Position numbers and translations under genes: made by a program | Part shown: positions 43,761 through 54,393 of the stretch, in pieces | How positions within the stretch are numbered: the first letter of the stretch is position 1 | How the letters are laid out: every line of letters starts with the position of its first letter | Notes under the pieces: generated by a model | Seen by the model: the letters and a program-made list of their open reading frames with translations, nothing else | What the model was told of the DNA's origin: nothing | Database searches by the model: none | Assembly: GCF_030269645.1 (NCBI RefSeq) | Contig: NZ_BSTR01000043.1 | Coordinates: 1 to 64,000, forward strand | Direction: 5' to 3' | DNA length: 64,000 bases | Source of the DNA: Actinokineospora sp. NBRC 105648 | Lineage (GTDB): Bacteria > Actinomycetota > Actinomycetes > Mycobacteriales > Pseudonocardiaceae

Positions 43761-44399
43761 CTAGCTTCGGGTGGTGTACCCGCCCTCCGCCAACCGCCGC
43801 TTGTCCTCCGCGGTGGGGTCGGCGTTGGGGGGTGAGATCAAGAACACCTTGTTCGTGACCTTGTCCATCGAGCCGCGCAGGGCGAAGACGAGCCCGGCGG
43901 CGAAGTCGACCAGCCGCTTGGCGTCGGCGTCGGCCAACTCGGTCAAATTCATGATCACCGGGCGGCCGTCCCGGTAGTGCTCGCCGATCGTGCGCGCCTC
44001 GCTGTAACTGGTCGGGTGCAGCGTGATCACCCGACCGAGCGGGTAGCCGGTGCTGACCGGCTGGTCGATCGGGCGGTGCCGGGGCGCCGGGTCACGGCGG
44101 GGGTCCATCGCGAGGGCTCCATGGGTCTGTGCGTCGGGGCCCGCCGCCGGTGCCGACCACGCCGGGCGTGGCCTGCGCTCGGCGGGCTCGTAGTCCTCGT
44201 CGAACTCCCCGCCGCCGCCGTGCTCGGCCCGTTGGCCGAACCACCGCCTGCGCGCGGGGTAGTCGTCGAACTCGTCGTCGGCCGCGTACTCCGGTCGGCG
44301 GTCGTAACCGCGGCGGTCGTAGTCGTCGGCCTCGTACTCGTCGAGCTCGTCGGCCGGGACCATCCCGAAGTAGGCCTTCAGCTTCTGCAGCGTACTCAT
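43761..44399 (-). CDS. sepF: Cell division protein SepF
   Basis: 212-aa FtsZ-anchoring protein. The amphipathic membrane-binding helix is at the N-terminus (STLQKLKAYFGMVP). A long acidic, Asp/Tyr/Arg-rich linker spans residues ~17-115. The SepF core follows (LGRVITLHPTSYSEARTIGEHYRDGRPVIMNLTELADADAKRLVDFAAGLVFALRGSMDKVTNKVFLISPPN in pieces). ATG at 44399 has GGAGGAA upstream. In actinobacteria lacking FtsA and ZipA it is the main membrane tether of FtsZ. Confidence 0.96.
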   Translation of the reverse strand: MSTLQKLKAYFGMVPADELDEYEADDYDRRGYDRRPEYAADDEFDDYPARRRWFGQRAEHGGGGEFDEDYEPAERRPRPAWSAPAAGPDAQTHGALAMDPRRDPAPRHRPIDQPVSTGYPLGRVITLHPTSYSEARTIGEHYRDGRPVIMNLTELADADAKRLVDFAAGLVFALRGSMDKVTNKVFLISPPNADPTAEDKRRLAEGGYTTRS

Positions 44400-44507
44400 G
44401 GCGTTCCTCCGCGACTCCCCGGCAAGGTCCAACGTGCGTCGACTACCACGTCAGCGCACGTCCCAACCCCCGCTCCCGGGGATCTTGCTACCCGGAACCT
44501 CTCTTTG

Positions 44508-45236
44508 CTATGGGGAGGCTAGCTTCCGGCTCCCGAGCAAGGCGGTTCCGACACGCACGCACGTCGACCCGTAGTCGATGGCGACTTCCAGATCGTTACT
44601 CATGCCGCAGGAGAGCTCCACAGCCGTCGGATGACCAGCTCGGACCCGTCGCGCGGCACCCGACAAACGATCGAACGCCGCCCGGGGTTCCATGCCCAGC
44701 GGCGCCACGGCCATGATCCCGCGGAGGCGAAGATCACCCGAACGAATTACCTCGTCGGCGAGCGCCGGGAGGTCCTCGAGCGGGCAGCCGCCGCGGGCCG
44801 GGTCGCCGTCGACGCTGGCCTGCAGCAGCACGTCCAACGCCCCGGCGCGCTCCCCCGCGGCGATCGCCGCCGCCGTGGCGCGACCCAGCGCCTCGGCCAG
44901 CCGGGCGGAGTCGACCGACTGGACCTCGGCGGCCCAGCGCACGACCGAGCGGGCCTTGTTGCGCTGCAGCCGCCCGACCATGTGCCAGCGCGGCGCCACC
45001 GCGGGGCGCAGCCCGGCCACCGCCTCGGCCTTGGGCCCGGCCTCCTGCTCGCGGTTCTCGGCGAGGTCGAGCACACCGAGGTCGGTGAGCACGGCGGCGT
45101 CCTCGGCCGGGAAGGTCTTGGTGACCGCCAGCAGCCGCACCTCGTCGACCGACCGACCCGCCGAGGCGCAGGCGGCGGCGATCCGGGCGCGCACGTCGGC
45201 GAGGTTGGCCGCGATCTCGGCGGCGCGGTCGGTCAC
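44508..45236 (-). CDS. yggS: PLP homeostasis protein (YggS/PROSC family)
   Basis: 242-aa PLP-binding protein with an alanine-racemase-like barrel. The PLP lysine is in LLAVTKTFPAED, and the family motifs WHMVGRLQRNKAR, SVDSARLAEALGR and ELSCGMSNDLEVAIDYGSTCVRVGTALLG are intact. It buffers free PLP and protects pyridoxal-dependent enzymes. The GTG start at 45236 overlaps the pgeF stop (GTGA). The pgeF-yggS-sepF-yggT-wag31 order is standard. Confidence 0.95.
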   Translation of the reverse strand: MTDRAAEIAANLADVRARIAAACASAGRSVDEVRLLAVTKTFPAEDAAVLTDLGVLDLAENREQEAGPKAEAVAGLRPAVAPRWHMVGRLQRNKARSVVRWAAEVQSVDSARLAEALGRATAAAIAAGERAGALDVLLQASVDGDPARGGCPLEDLPALADEVIRSGDLRLRGIMAVAPLGMEPRAAFDRLSGAARRVRAGHPTAVELSCGMSNDLEVAIDYGSTCVRVGTALLGSRKLASP

Positions 45237-45955
45237 GAGACCGGACCCCGCTCCGGCTCCACCCAGGTGACCGCGGCCAATCGCCCAGTGGTCCCCTCCC
45301 TGCGGTGACTGAACAGCGTGGGCTCCTCGTTCGTGCACCGCGGGTCGAGCCCGATCCGCGCCACCCCGGCGTCGGCGAGCTGGCGCCACAGGCCCGCGCG
45401 CAGATCGATCCCCGGGGTGCCCTTGCGGGTCCGGCACGCGCTGCCGGGCAGGTGCCGCTCCACGTCGGTCTGCATGTCCTGCGGGACCTCGTAGCAGTCG
45501 CCGCACACCGACGGGCCCAGCAGCACCTCGACCCGGCGCACGTCGGCGCCCGCCTCGACCATGGCCGCCAGGGCCGCGGGGACCACCCCCACCCGCGCGC
45601 CGACCCGGCCCGCGTGCACGGCACCGACCACCCCGGCCTCCGGGTCGGCCAGCAGCACCGGCACGCAGTCGGCCACCAGCACCACGAGCGCGAGCCCGGG
45701 CTCGGCGGTCACCAGCGCGTCGGTGGCCTCCACCGGCCCCGCGACCGGTCCGTCGACCACGCCGACCGTGCGGCCGTGCACCTGCTCCATCCACACCAGG
45801 CGGTCGGCCGGGAGCCCCAGCTCACCGGCCAGCCGGGTGCGGTTGGCGGCCACCGCGGCGGGGGCGTCCCCGACGTGGTCGCCCAGGTTGAACGAGGCGT
45901 AGGGCGGCTCCGAGGCGCCGCCCTCACGTGTGGTGACCACCCGGCGAATCCGCAC
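45233..45955 (-). CDS. pgeF: Peptidoglycan editing factor PgeF (multicopper-oxidase-like, YfiH)
   Basis: 240-aa purine nucleosidase/laccase-domain protein that removes wrongly incorporated L-Ser from muropeptides in other bacteria. Key residues: His in WMEQVHGRTVGVVD, Cys in VADCVPVLL and His in GAVHAGRVGARVG. The usual HAGWRG is here HAGRVG, a small deviation. GTG at 45955 is preferred because GGAGGAG lies just before it; GTG at 45970 would place that site inside the gene. It is coupled to yggS and separated from ftsZ by a strong hairpin. Confidence 0.93.
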   Translation of the reverse strand: MRIRRVVTTREGGASEPPYASFNLGDHVGDAPAAVAANRTRLAGELGLPADRLVWMEQVHGRTVGVVDGPVAGPVEATDALVTAEPGLALVVLVADCVPVLLADPEAGVVGAVHAGRVGARVGVVPAALAAMVEAGADVRRVEVLLGPSVCGDCYEVPQDMQTDVERHLPGSACRTRKGTPGIDLRAGLWRQLADAGVARIGLDPRCTNEEPTLFSHRREGTTGRLAAVTWVEPERGPVS

Positions 45956-46010
45956 CCGTAACTCCTCCACCCTCCGGCGAGCCCGGCGGGCCCGCTGCTA
46001 GACCACGACA

Positions 46011-46042
46011 GCGAACCCCGGCGGGGGAACGCCGGGGTTCGC
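46011..46042 (-). terminator. 13-bp perfect hairpin after ftsZ
   Basis: GCGAACCCCGGCG (46011-46023) and CGCCGGGGTTCGC (46030-46042) are perfect complements around GGGGAA. It lies 20 nt after the ftsZ stop on the transcribed strand, with no U-tract. Confidence 0.8.
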
Positions 46043-46062
46043 GGGAGCCACAGGTCGGGGAA

Positions 46063-47439
46063 CTACCTGCGCATGAACGGGGGGACGTCGACCTCGTCGT
46101 CGGGGTCCTCGGTCACCGGGACGGCGCGCCCGGGCAGGCTGCCCTGGCTGGCGCGCACGTTGGGCAGCGGCTGCGCGGCGGCGTGCGCGGGCTGCTGGTG
46201 GGTCTGGGTCTGCTGGACCGGCGCGGTCGCGGGCGGGTAGCCGCTCGAGCGGTAGCCCGTCTGCGCCTGCTGGCCCTGCTGCTGCGACTGGTCCGGCTGC
46301 TGCCCGTAGGAGTTCTGCTGCGGGAAGCTCGTCTCGCGCTGCTGCGGCGGGGCCTGCTCCTGGCGCTGCTCCTGCACCGGCGGCTGGGTCTGGGTGCCGG
46401 TCCCGCCGACCTGGCCCGCGGCGCCGGTCGCGGTGGCGCCGGTGGCCGCGCGGGAGCCGAAGCCGGTGGGGTCGAGCTTCTTGTGCGTCGGGCCGCCGCT
46501 GTCGAACCCGGCGGCGATCACCGTCACCCGCACCTCGTCGCCGAGCGAGTCGTCGATGACCGTGCCGAAGATGATGTTGGCCTCCGGGTGCGCGGACTCC
46601 TGCACCAGCGAGGCGGACTCGTTGATCTCGAACAGGCCGAGGTCGGAGCCGCCCGCGATGGCCAGCAGCACGCCGTGCGCACCGTCCATCGAGGCCTCCA
46701 GCAGCGGCGAGTTGATCGCCTTCTCGGCCGCCTGCACCGCCCGGCCCTCACCGCGCGCGGAGCCGATGCCCATCAGCGCGCTGCCCGCGCCGGACATGAC
46801 GCTCTTGACGTCGGCGAAGTCGAGGTTGATCAGACCGGGGGTGGTGATCAGGTCGGTGATGCCCTGCACGCCGGAGAGCAGCACCTCGTCGGCCGAGCGG
46901 AAGGCGTCCATCAGGCTCACGCCGACGTCGCCGAGCTGCAGCAGCCGGTCGTTGGGGATCACGATGAGCGTGTCGCACTCGTTGCGCAGCGCCTGGATGC
47001 CGTCCTCGGCCTGCTTCGCGCGGCGCTTGCCCTCGAAGGAGAACGGGCGGGTCACCACGCCGATGGTCAGCGCGCCGAGCTTGCGGGCGATCGAGGCCAC
47101 CACCGGCGCGCCGCCGGTGCCGGTGCCGCCGCCCTCGCCCGCGGTCACGAACACCATGTCGGCGCCCTTGATGACCTCTTCGATCTCCTCGCGGTGGTCC
47201 TCGGCGGCGCGGTGGCCGACCTCCGGGTTGGCGCCGGCGCCCAGACCCCGGGTCAGCTCGCGGCCGATGTCGAGCTTGACGTCGGCGTCGGACATCAGCA
47301 GCGCCTGCGCGTCGGTGTTCACCGCGATGAACTCGACGCCCTTGAGGCCGACCTCGATCATCCGGTTGACGGCGTTCACGCCGCCGCCACCGATGCCGAC
47401 GACCTTGATCACGGCGAGGTAGTTGTGCGGGGGCGTCAT
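46063..47439 (-). CDS. ftsZ: Cell division protein FtsZ
   Basis: 458-aa tubulin-like GTPase that forms the Z-ring. The nucleotide signature is in [42 protein letters not shown] opens the Rossmann core and NPDR-type NDRLLQLGD follows. A long Gln/Thr-rich disordered linker (residues ~335-445) leads to the conserved C-terminal peptide [11 protein letters not shown], which binds SepF. ATG at 47439 has AAGGAAGG. A promoter-like TTGACATAAT lies about 80 nt upstream, so ftsZ is probably transcribed separately from the mur genes. Confidence 0.98.
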   Translation of the reverse strand: MTPPHNYLAVIKVVGIGGGGVNAVNRMIEVGLKGVEFIAVNTDAQALLMSDADVKLDIGRELTRGLGAGANPEVGHRAAEDHREEIEEVIKGADMVFVTAGEGGGTGTGGAPVVASIARKLGALTIGVVTRPFSFEGKRRAKQAEDGIQALRNECDTLIVIPNDRLLQLGDVGVSLMDAFRSADEVLLSGVQGITDLITTPGLINLDFADVKSVMSGAGSALMGIGSARGEGRAVQAAEKAINSPLLEASMDGAHGVLLAIAGGSDLGLFEINESASLVQESAHPEANIIFGTVIDDSLGDEVRVTVIAAGFDSGGPTHKKLDPTGFGSRAATGATATGAAGQVGGTGTQTQPPVQEQRQEQAPPQQRETSFPQQNSYGQQPDQSQQQGQQAQTGYRSSGYPPATAPVQQTQTHQQPAHAAAQPLPNVRASQGSLPGRAVPVTEDPDDEVDVPPFMRR

Positions 47440-47514
47440 CGAAGCCGCCTTCCTTTCGTGGTCCTTGCGTGTGCCCGATCCGGGAGAACCCTCAACCTCA
47501 ACCAGAGAGTGAGA

Positions 47515-47524
47515 ATTATGTCAA
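47515..47524 (-). promoter_or_regulatory. Promoter-like element upstream of ftsZ
   Basis: On the minus strand TTGACATAAT (47524-47515) combines a perfect -35 hexamer with a near-consensus CATAAT. It is a rare AT-rich block in this region, about 80 nt before the ftsZ ATG. Which part acts as -35 or -10 cannot be decided by eye. Confidence 0.5.
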
Positions 47525-47614
47525 CCCCGGACCTGCAAGGAAGGTAGGCACAGGACAGGCCGCGATCCAGCCGCCACGCCGTGCGGGGCGCCGGTTGTTG
47601 GTCACCGACCGCGC

Positions 47615-48121
47615 TCACTCGCCGGTGGTGCCGTCCAGCAGCTCGCGGATCACGTCGAGGTGCCCGGCGTGCCTGCCGGTCTCCTCGATCATGTGCAGCA
47701 GCACCCAGCGCAGGTTGAGCCGCTTGTCGCCGCGGAAGGCGACCGTGTCGTCGAGCCCCAGGCCCGCGGCGATCACCCGGCTGCGCTCGCACTGCTCGGC
47801 GTAGTCGGCCAAGAGCTGGTCGAGGGTCAGCTCGGCGGCGATCTCGAACTCGCCGTCGGGGTGCTCGGCGTTGTAGGGCGCGCGGTCGGGGTTGCCCGCG
47901 AGCACCACGTCGAACCAGTACGCCTCGACCCAGCGCAGGTGCGAGAGCAGGCCCGCCACCGTCATCAGCGGCGAGGGCAGCACCGGGCGGTGGGCGTCCT
48001 GTTCGGACAGGCCCGCCGACTTGAGCGCGATGGTGCCGCGCAGGAAGTCGAGGAACGCGCTGGTCTGCTCGAGCTGGCCACCGTCGAACGGCGGGTCCAC
48101 CCGGGTGCTGGTGTCGGTCAT
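47615..48121 (-). CDS. DinB-superfamily (DUF664) protein between ftsQ and ftsZ
   Basis: 168-aa four-helix-bundle protein of the DinB/DUF664 group. Residues LLSHLRWVEAYWFDVVLAG and RWVLLHMIEETGRHAGHLDVIRELLDG supply the typical metal-binding His triad. Many relatives are thiol-dependent (mycothiol or bacillithiol) metalloenzymes; the substrate here is unknown. ATG at 48121 lies 70 nt after ftsQ. This gene is an unusual insertion in the highly conserved ftsQ-ftsZ junction, and a promoter for ftsZ is placed downstream of it. Confidence 0.88.
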   Translation of the reverse strand: MTDTSTRVDPPFDGGQLEQTSAFLDFLRGTIALKSAGLSEQDAHRPVLPSPLMTVAGLLSHLRWVEAYWFDVVLAGNPDRAPYNAEHPDGEFEIAAELTLDQLLADYAEQCERSRVIAAGLGLDDTVAFRGDKRLNLRWVLLHMIEETGRHAGHLDVIRELLDGTTGE

Positions 48122-48190
48122 GGCGCGGAGTGTGGCCCACCGCACCGACGATCGCGAGGCATTATCCGCACCGTCCACACGGGACGGTGG

Positions 48191-48934
48191 TCAGGACACC
48201 GTCGGGAAGTCCGGCGCGGCCACGTCGTAGGTCTTGCCCGGGCGGGTCAGCAGCGGGCCCAGCACCGCGGACTTGCGCTCGGTGTCCCGCGCGTCGCCCC
48301 ACTTGACCACGCGCCCGTCGGCCAGGGTCAGCCGGATGTCGCTGGTCCCGTTGGCCGCCACCGCGGTGACCTGCCCGGTGAGCTGGGCCGGGATCCCGGC
48401 GAGCACGCTCACCGCGGCCGTCGAGGCGGCGGCGTCCTTGGCGGTGAGCCGCGGCAGGCCGGGTGGCGCAGCCGGGATCACGCCGTAGTCGACCCCTGCC
48501 GCGTCGAGCAGGTGGGCACCGTCGGGGCTCACGACCACGGCGACCGGGGTGCGCTCGGAGATCGCGATCTCCACCGTGCCCGGGTAGGACCGGCGCACCT
48601 CGACCGAGCCGACCCTGGGCAGCGTGCGCACCCGCTGGGCGATCTCGTCGGTGTCCAGCCGCACCAGCGGAGTACCCGGCTCGATCGCGGCCGCGGCGCG
48701 GACGTCGTCGGCCGACAGCTCCTTGACACCCAAGACATCTACGCCGCGCACTCCCAAGAGGGAGGTGAAGAAGATGGAGTACGCCAACGCGAGCACGGCC
48801 AAGACCGAGCCGAGCACCGTCCACCGGCGGACGAGGTACCGGCGGTGCGTGCGCCTCTTGCGCACGGCCCGCTCGGTGGACCGCGGCCCGCGCCGCGGTC
48901 GCTGCCCCGCCCGGCCGGGGACGGTGCTGGTCAT
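48191..48934 (-). CDS. ftsQ: Cell division protein FtsQ
   Basis: 247-aa divisome protein with an Arg-rich cytosolic tail (residues 1-37). One membrane helix follows ([23 protein letters not shown]), then the POTRA domain ([23 protein letters not shown]...) and the FtsQ beta-domain ([27 protein letters not shown]). It bridges early and late divisome components. ATG at 48934 overlaps the murC stop by 4 nt (ATGA). Confidence 0.95.
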   Translation of the reverse strand: MTSTVPGRAGQRPRRGPRSTERAVRKRRTHRRYLVRRWTVLGSVLAVLALAYSIFFTSLLGVRGVDVLGVKELSADDVRAAAAIEPGTPLVRLDTDEIAQRVRTLPRVGSVEVRRSYPGTVEIAISERTPVAVVVSPDGAHLLDAAGVDYGVIPAAPPGLPRLTAKDAAASTAAVSVLAGIPAQLTGQVTAVAANGTSDIRLTLADGRVVKWGDARDTERKSAVLGPLLTRPGKTYDVAAPDFPTVS

Positions 48935-50340
48935 CGCGCCGCCGTCCGCCGCTCCAGCTCGGCCAGCACCTCGGGGCCGAGCATGGTGACGTCGCCCGCG
49001 CCCATGGTGAGCACCAGGTCGCCCTCGGCGGCCAGGTCGGCCACCAGCGCGGGCACCCGGTCGAACGCGGGCTCGTAGTGCACCCGTTCCGCGGGCAGCG
49101 GCACCGCCTCGGCGACGAGCGCGCCGCTCACGCCGGGCCGGGGCTCCTCGCGGGCGCCGAACACGTCGAGCACCACGACCTCGTCGGCCAGCGCGAGCGC
49201 CGCGCCGAACTCGGCCGAGAAGGTCTCAGTGCGCGAGTACATGTGCGGCTGGAACACCACCAGGACCCGGCCACCCGCGGCGGCGGGCCGCACCGCGCGC
49301 AGCTGCGCGTCCACCTCGGTGGGGTGGTGGGCGTAGTCGTCGTAGACCCGGACGCCTGCGGCGGTGCCCTTGTACTCGAACCGCCTGCGGACCCCGCCGA
49401 ACGCGGCGATGCCCTCGCCCAGCTCGGCCAGCGGCGCGCCCAGCTCCAGACCGGCCAGCAGCGCGGCGAGCGCGTTGCCCGCCATGTGCTCGCCGGGCAC
49501 CGCGACACCGAGCTCGACCTCTTGGCCGCCGATGGCGACCCTGGCCAGTCCCCCGCCGTCGGCGGGCCGGTAGTCCACCAGCGTGGCGTCGTCGGCGCCG
49601 GTGGCCTGGCGGCCGTAGCGGCGGACCCGGATGCCCTTGGCGGCGGCCCGGTCGGCCAGCGCGGCCGACCCCGGGTCGTCGGCGCAGGCGATCAGCACCC
49701 CGTCGGCGGTGATCCGGTCGAGGAAGGCGTCGAACACCGACACGTACGCCTCGACCGTGCCGTGGTGGTCGAGGTGGTCGGCCTCGACGTTGGTGACCAC
49801 CGCGACCGACGGCGCGAACACCAGGAACGAGCCGTCGCTCTCGTCGGCCTCGGCGACGAAGATCCCGCCCGAGCCGTGGTGGGCGTTGGCCCCGGACTCG
49901 TTGAGGTCGCCGCCGATGGCGAACGACGGGTCGAGCCTGCAGTGCTGCAGCGCCACGGTGAGCATCGAGGTGGTCGAGGTCTTGCCGTGCGTGCCCGCGA
50001 TGCAGGCGACCCGGTGGTCGGCCATCAGCTCGGCCAGCGCCTGCGAGCGGTGCAGCACGGTCAGCCCGCGCCTGCGCGCCTCGGCCAGCTCCGGGTTGGA
50101 CTCCTTGATCGCGGTGGAGACGACCACCGCGGTCGGCCCGCCGGGCAGCAGGTCCAGGTTCCCCGCCGCCTGCCCGACCGTGATCAGCGCGCCCTGGGCG
50201 CGCAGGGTCAGGAAGGCGCGGGTCTCCTTGGCGTCGGAACCGGACACCGCGTGCCCGCGGGCGAGCAGGATGCGGGCGATGCCGCTCATCCCCGCCCCGC
50301 CGATGCCGACCAGGTGGGCCCGCTCCAGCGGGCCGGTCAC
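48931..50340 (-). CDS. murC: UDP-N-acetylmuramate-L-alanine ligase
   Basis: 469-aa Mur ligase that adds L-Ala to UDP-MurNAc. The N-terminal [28 protein letters not shown] binds the nucleotide sugar. The ATP loop is [12 protein letters not shown], and the central EADESDGSF and [11 protein letters not shown] and the C-terminal [11 protein letters not shown] are typical of MurC. The GTG start overlaps the murG stop (GTGA). First of the four amino-acid ligases of this cluster. Confidence 0.97.
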   Translation of the reverse strand: MTGPLERAHLVGIGGAGMSGIARILLARGHAVSGSDAKETRAFLTLRAQGALITVGQAAGNLDLLPGGPTAVVVSTAIKESNPELAEARRRGLTVLHRSQALAELMADHRVACIAGTHGKTSTTSMLTVALQHCRLDPSFAIGGDLNESGANAHHGSGGIFVAEADESDGSFLVFAPSVAVVTNVEADHLDHHGTVEAYVSVFDAFLDRITADGVLIACADDPGSAALADRAAAKGIRVRRYGRQATGADDATLVDYRPADGGGLARVAIGGQEVELGVAVPGEHMAGNALAALLAGLELGAPLAELGEGIAAFGGVRRRFEYKGTAAGVRVYDDYAHHPTEVDAQLRAVRPAAAGGRVLVVFQPHMYSRTETFSAEFGAALALADEVVVLDVFGAREEPRPGVSGALVAEAVPLPAERVHYEPAFDRVPALVADLAAEGDLVLTMGAGDVTMLGPEVLAELERRTAAR

Positions 50341-51467
50341 GAGCGGCCCTTGGCGGCGGCCTCGAGCACCATGCGGGCCAGCACGTCGGCCGCCTCGCGG
50401 TGGCCGGTGCCCTGGGCCGAGGCGCTCATCGAGGCCAGCCGCGCCCGGTCGGAGAGCATCGGCACGACCAGCTCGGCGACCTTGGCAGGCGTCAGGTCCG
50501 CGTCGTCGACCAGGAACGCGCCACCGTTGGTGACAACCGGACGAGCGTTAAGAGCCTGCTCACCGTTGCCGTGCGGGAGGGGGACGTACACGGCGGGCAG
50601 TCCTACCGCCGACACCTCCGCGACCGTCATCGCGCCGCAGCGGCACAGTGCGGCGTCCGCGGCGGCGTACGCGAGGTCCATGCGCTCCAAGTAGGGCACC
50701 GCGACGTAAGCGGGCGCACCCGGAACCTCTTGCACCGCAAGGGTGTTCTTGGGTCCGTGCGCGTGCAGCACGCCGATGCCCGCGTCGGCCAGCGCGCGCG
50801 CGGCGCCGGAGACGGCGTTGTTGATCGAGCGGGCACCCTGCGACCCGCCGAAGACAAGCAGCGTCGGCGCGGTCGGGTGCAGCCCGAAGAACTGCCGCGC
50901 CTGCGCCCGCAGCGCGGCCCGGTCCAGGTTGATGATCGACTCGCGCAGCGGGATGCCGATCACCTCGGCGTCCGGCAGGCCCGAGTCGGCCACCGCGACC
51001 GCGACCCGCTCGGCGAACCGGGCACCGACCTTGTTGGCCAGGCCGACCTTGGCGTTCGAGTCGTGCACCACGATCGGCACCCGGCCGCGGGCGGCGAGGT
51101 AGGCGGGCAGCGCGACGTAGCCGCCGAAGCCGACCACCACGTCCGCGCCGACCCGGTCGAGCACCTCACGGGTGGTCTTGACCGCCGCGCGCACCTTGAG
51201 CGGCAGCTTGAGCAGGTCGACGTTCGGCTTCCTGGGCATGGGGACCGGCGGGATCATCTCCAACGGGTACCCGCGAGCGGGCACGATGGTCTTCTCCAGG
51301 CCGCGCTCGGTCCCCAGCGCGACCACGCGGGCGTCCGGGCGCAACCGCATGACCGCGTCGGCCAGCGCCAGCGCGGGCTCGATGTGCCCGGCCGTGCCAC
51401 CCCCCGCGATCACCACGCACGGGCCCTTGCGGGTCGGCTGACTCCCACCAGTGGGACCAACGGTCAA
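50337..51467 (-). CDS. murG: Lipid II synthase MurG (GlcNAc transferase)
   Basis: 376-aa peripheral membrane glycosyltransferase that makes lipid II from lipid I. The N-terminal [21 protein letters not shown] is the G-loop; [31 protein letters not shown] (UDP-GlcNAc) and [27 protein letters not shown] follow. The rare TTG start at 51467 is supported by an excellent AAAGGAGG ribosome-binding site at correct distance and by a TTGA overlap with the ftsW stop. Confidence 0.97.
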   Translation of the reverse strand: MTVGPTGGSQPTRKGPCVVIAGGGTAGHIEPALALADAVMRLRPDARVVALGTERGLEKTIVPARGYPLEMIPPVPMPRKPNVDLLKLPLKVRAAVKTTREVLDRVGADVVVGFGGYVALPAYLAARGRVPIVVHDSNAKVGLANKVGARFAERVAVAVADSGLPDAEVIGIPLRESIINLDRAALRAQARQFFGLHPTAPTLLVFGGSQGARSINNAVSGAARALADAGIGVLHAHGPKNTLAVQEVPGAPAYVAVPYLERMDLAYAAADAALCRCGAMTVAEVSAVGLPAVYVPLPHGNGEQALNARPVVTNGGAFLVDDADLTPAKVAELVVPMLSDRARLASMSASAQGTGHREAADVLARMVLEAAAKGRS

Positions 51468-52945
51468 CGACGTCCTCCTTTAGCGGTCCGCGGGTTCCCG
51501 CGGCTTGCCTTCTGCCGGGCCAGGGGCGCACCGCCACCCGCCCGTCCGTATCCGTTGCGCTCCGGCGCGCGGCCGCGGTGCTCCGCGGGCGGCGCGCCCC
51601 GCCGCTGCGACAGCCCGGTCGGCCGGTCGGCGCCCCGCGGTGGGGCGGACGGCCGCGCGGGCTTGCGCTTCTTCGGCGGCTGGTAGGGGTCCGGCGCGGG
51701 CAGCCGCATGAACTTGCCGAAGCGGCCCGGTCCCTGTGAGCGTAGCGCCGAGACCGCCTCGGGCTCGTGCCGCGCGCAGTTGGCCAGGATGCCGAACACC
51801 AGCATGGTCACCACCACCGAGGTGCCACCGGAGGAGATCAGCGGCAGCGTGATGCCGGTGACCGGCAGCAACCCGACCACGTAGCCGATGTTGATCGCCG
51901 CCTGGGCCACCAGCCACACGGTCAGCGTCGCGGCGACCATCCGGATCCACGGGTCGATGTTGCGGGTGGCGATCCGCATGCCCACCACCGCGAGCATGGC
52001 GAAGAGCCCGAGCACCAGCCCGCAACCCAGGAAGCCCAGCTCGTCACCGATCAGCGCGAAGATGAAGTCGTTGTGCACGTTCGGCAGGAAGTTGAACTTG
52101 GACGGCCCCTGCCCGAGCCCACGTCCGAACAGACCGCCGTCGGCCAGCGCCAACTGCGCTTGCACTGCCTGGTAGCTCTTACCGCTGAGGTCTTCGTCCG
52201 GGCTGAGGAAGCTCACCACGCGGTCGAGCCGGTAAGCGGTACCGACGGCCAAGAGGGCCACACCCGCTAGCCCGCCCGCGGCGAGCGCGCCGAAGAGCCG
52301 CAGCGGGGCGCCCGCGAACCACAGCAGGGCGATCAGCACCACGCCCAGGGTGACCGTGCCACCGAGGTCGGGCTGCAGCATCACCAGCGCGAACATCAGC
52401 AGCGCCACCGGCACCACGGGGACCAGCAGGTGCCGGTACTTGTGCAGCACGGTCCGCTTGACCACCAGCACGTGCGCGCCCCACAGCGCCAGCGCCAGCT
52501 TGCAGACCTCGACCGGCTGGAAGGAGAACGGGCCGAACTTGAACCAGCTCTGCGTGCCGTTGAGCCGGGCGCCCAGCGGGGTCAGCACGGCCACCAGCAG
52601 CAGCACGCCGATCACCATCGCGGTGGGGCTGAACTGGCGGATGCGCGGCAGCGGCACGCGCAGCGCGAGCCAGAACAGCACCGAGCCGACCAGCACGTAG
52701 AGCAGCTGCTTCTTGAAGATCGTGTAGAGCCCGGAGCCCGGGGTGTTCAGCGAGGCCACCGGGGAGGCGGAGAGCACCATCACCAGACCGAGCACGGTGA
52801 GCAGGCCGAAGACCGCCAGCACCAGGTGGAACGAGGCCAGCGGCCTGCCCAGCCACGCGGTCAGCGCGATCCGGACGGCGTGCAGCCTGCCCAGCGCGCG
52901 CACGGCCCGGCGCGGGCGCGCGGCGGTGTCGGTCGCGGCCATCAC
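51464..52945 (-). CDS. ftsW: Peptidoglycan glycosyltransferase FtsW
   Basis: 493-aa SEDS-family protein with ten membrane helices that polymerises lipid II at the septum with its partner FtsI. Typical blocks are [70 protein letters not shown] and [15 protein letters not shown]. The C-terminal tail of about 85 residues is basic and Pro-rich and probably cytosolic. The GTG start at 52945 gives the GTGA overlap with murD seen elsewhere in the cluster; ATG at 52942 (TGATG) is equally possible. Confidence 0.96.
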   Translation of the reverse strand: MMAATDTAARPRRAVRALGRLHAVRIALTAWLGRPLASFHLVLAVFGLLTVLGLVMVLSASPVASLNTPGSGLYTIFKKQLLYVLVGSVLFWLALRVPLPRIRQFSPTAMVIGVLLLVAVLTPLGARLNGTQSWFKFGPFSFQPVEVCKLALALWGAHVLVVKRTVLHKYRHLLVPVVPVALLMFALVMLQPDLGGTVTLGVVLIALLWFAGAPLRLFGALAAGGLAGVALLAVGTAYRLDRVVSFLSPDEDLSGKSYQAVQAQLALADGGLFGRGLGQGPSKFNFLPNVHNDFIFALIGDELGFLGCGLVLGLFAMLAVVGMRIATRNIDPWIRMVAATLTVWLVAQAAINIGYVVGLLPVTGITLPLISSGGTSVVVTMLVFGILANCARHEPEAVSALRSQGPGRFGKFMRLPAPDPYQPPKKRKPARPSAPPRGADRPTGLSQRRGAPPAEHRGRAPERNGYGRAGGGAPLARQKASRGNPRTAKGGRR

Positions 52946-54393
52946 AGCGCCCCGGGGGCGCCGTCGTCCTCGCGCGCCAACCGCAGCACGGCCTCGGTGA
53001 AGACCTCGCCGCGGTGGGCGTAGCTGCGGTACATGTCCAGGGAGGCGGCGGCGGGCGCGAGCAGCACGACGTCACCCGGACGTGCCATGGCGCCTGCCGC
53101 GCGAACCGCTTCGATCATGGGGTCATCGTCTCCCGGCGCCACCCGCTCGACGGGGACATCGGGGGCGTGTCGCGCCAGCGACGCGCCGAACACCGGGGCG
53201 TCGGCGCCCAGCACGACGACACCGCGCAGCCTGCCGCCGACCTCCCGCACAAGATCATCGACGGTGGCCCCCTTGAGCTGTCCGCCCGCGATCCACACCA
53301 CCGACTCGAACGCGCGCAGCGAGCCCGCCGCCGCGTGCGGGTTGGTCGCCTTGGAGTCGTCGACGTAGCGCACCCCGCCGAACTCGCCCACCGGGACCGC
53401 GCGGTGCGCCCCCGGCTGGAACGCGCGCAACCCCGCGAGCACGGCCTCCGGCGGCACCCCGTGCGCGCGCGCCAAGGCCGCGGCGGCCAAGGCGTTGGCG
53501 ACGTTGTGCGGGCCCGCAGGCCGGACGTCGGACAGGGTGGCCAGTTCCTCGGCCGCGTGCGCCGGGTCGGTGACGAAGGCGCGGTCGACCAGCAGGTCCT
53601 CCACCACGCCGAGCTCGCCGGGGCGCGGCACGCCGAGCCCGAAGCCGACCCGGGTGCCCGCGTGTTCGGCGGCGAGCTTGCCGGACCACTCGTCACCGGT
53701 GTTGTGCACGACCGTGCGGGCGCCCGCGTACGCGCGGCCCTTGGCCCGCGCGTACTCCTCGATGGTGCCGTGCCAGTCGAGGTGGTCCTCGGCGACGTTG
53801 AGCACCACCGCGGCGTCCGCGCGCAGCGAGGACTGCCAGTGCAGCTGGAAGCTCGACAGCTCGACGGCCAGCACGTCGTGCCCGGAGCGGATCGCGTCGA
53901 CCACGGTGAGCCCGACGTTGCCGCAGGCCACCGCGTTCGCGCCGGCCGCCTCCAGGATGGCCTCGAGCATGCCGACGGTGGTGGTCTTGCCGTTCGTGCC
54001 GGTGACCACCAGCCAGGTCGGCCGGGTGGGCAGCCGCTCCCCCATCCGCCAGGCCAGCTCGACCTCGCCGATGACCTCGATACCCGCCGCCGCGGCCGCC
54101 ACCAGCAGCGGGCTGCTCGGCCGCCAGCCCGGGCTGGTCACGACCAGGTCGGTGCCCTCGGGGGGCGTGGTCAACCCGGGGACCAGCTCGGCGCCGAGGT
54201 CGGCCAGCTCGGCCAGCCGCTCGGCGTTCCCGTCGGTGATGGTGACCGCGGCGGCGCCCATGTCGAGCAGCGCCGCCCCCACCGAGCGGCCGGTGACCCC
54301 GGCCCCCGCCACGAGCACGCGAAGACCGGCGACCAGCCCGTCGTACCGCTCGGTCACGCCGTACTGCTCGGTCACCCGGTACCGCTCGGTCAC
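52942..54393 (-). CDS. murD: UDP-N-acetylmuramoylalanine-D-glutamate ligase
   Basis: 483-aa Mur ligase that adds D-Glu. The N-terminal [30 protein letters not shown] binds UDP-MurNAc-Ala; the ATP loop is [24 protein letters not shown] and [11 protein letters not shown] follow. The N-terminus is odd: three 18-bp repeats each encode VTERY or VTEQY and each begins with GTG in frame, so there are three possible starts (54393, 54375, 54357). The first overlaps the mraY stop (GTGA) and is used here. Confidence 0.96.
   Translation of the reverse strand: MTERYRVTEQYGVTERYDGLVAGLRVLVAGAGVTGRSVGAALLDMGAAAVTITDGNAERLAELADLGAELVPGLTTPPEGTDLVVTSPGWRPSSPLLVAAAAAGIEVIGEVELAWRMGERLPTRPTWLVVTGTNGKTTTVGMLEAILEAAGANAVACGNVGLTVVDAIRSGHDVLAVELSSFQLHWQSSLRADAAVVLNVAEDHLDWHGTIEEYARAKGRAYAGARTVVHNTGDEWSGKLAAEHAGTRVGFGLGVPRPGELGVVEDLLVDRAFVTDPAHAAEELATLSDVRPAGPHNVANALAAAALARAHGVPPEAVLAGLRAFQPGAHRAVPVGEFGGVRYVDDSKATNPHAAAGSLRAFESVVWIAGGQLKGATVDDLVREVGGRLRGVVVLGADAPVFGASLARHAPDVPVERVAPGDDDPMIEAVRAAGAMARPGDVVLLAPAAASLDMYRSYAHRGEVFTEAVLRLAREDDGAPGAL
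54340..54393 (-). repeat. Three 18-bp tandem repeats over the murD start
   Basis: On the minus strand GTGACCGAGCGGTACCGG is followed by two near-copies. Each unit carries an in-frame GTG, so the repeat multiplies the start codon without shifting the frame. The murD core begins directly after it. Confidence 0.9.
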
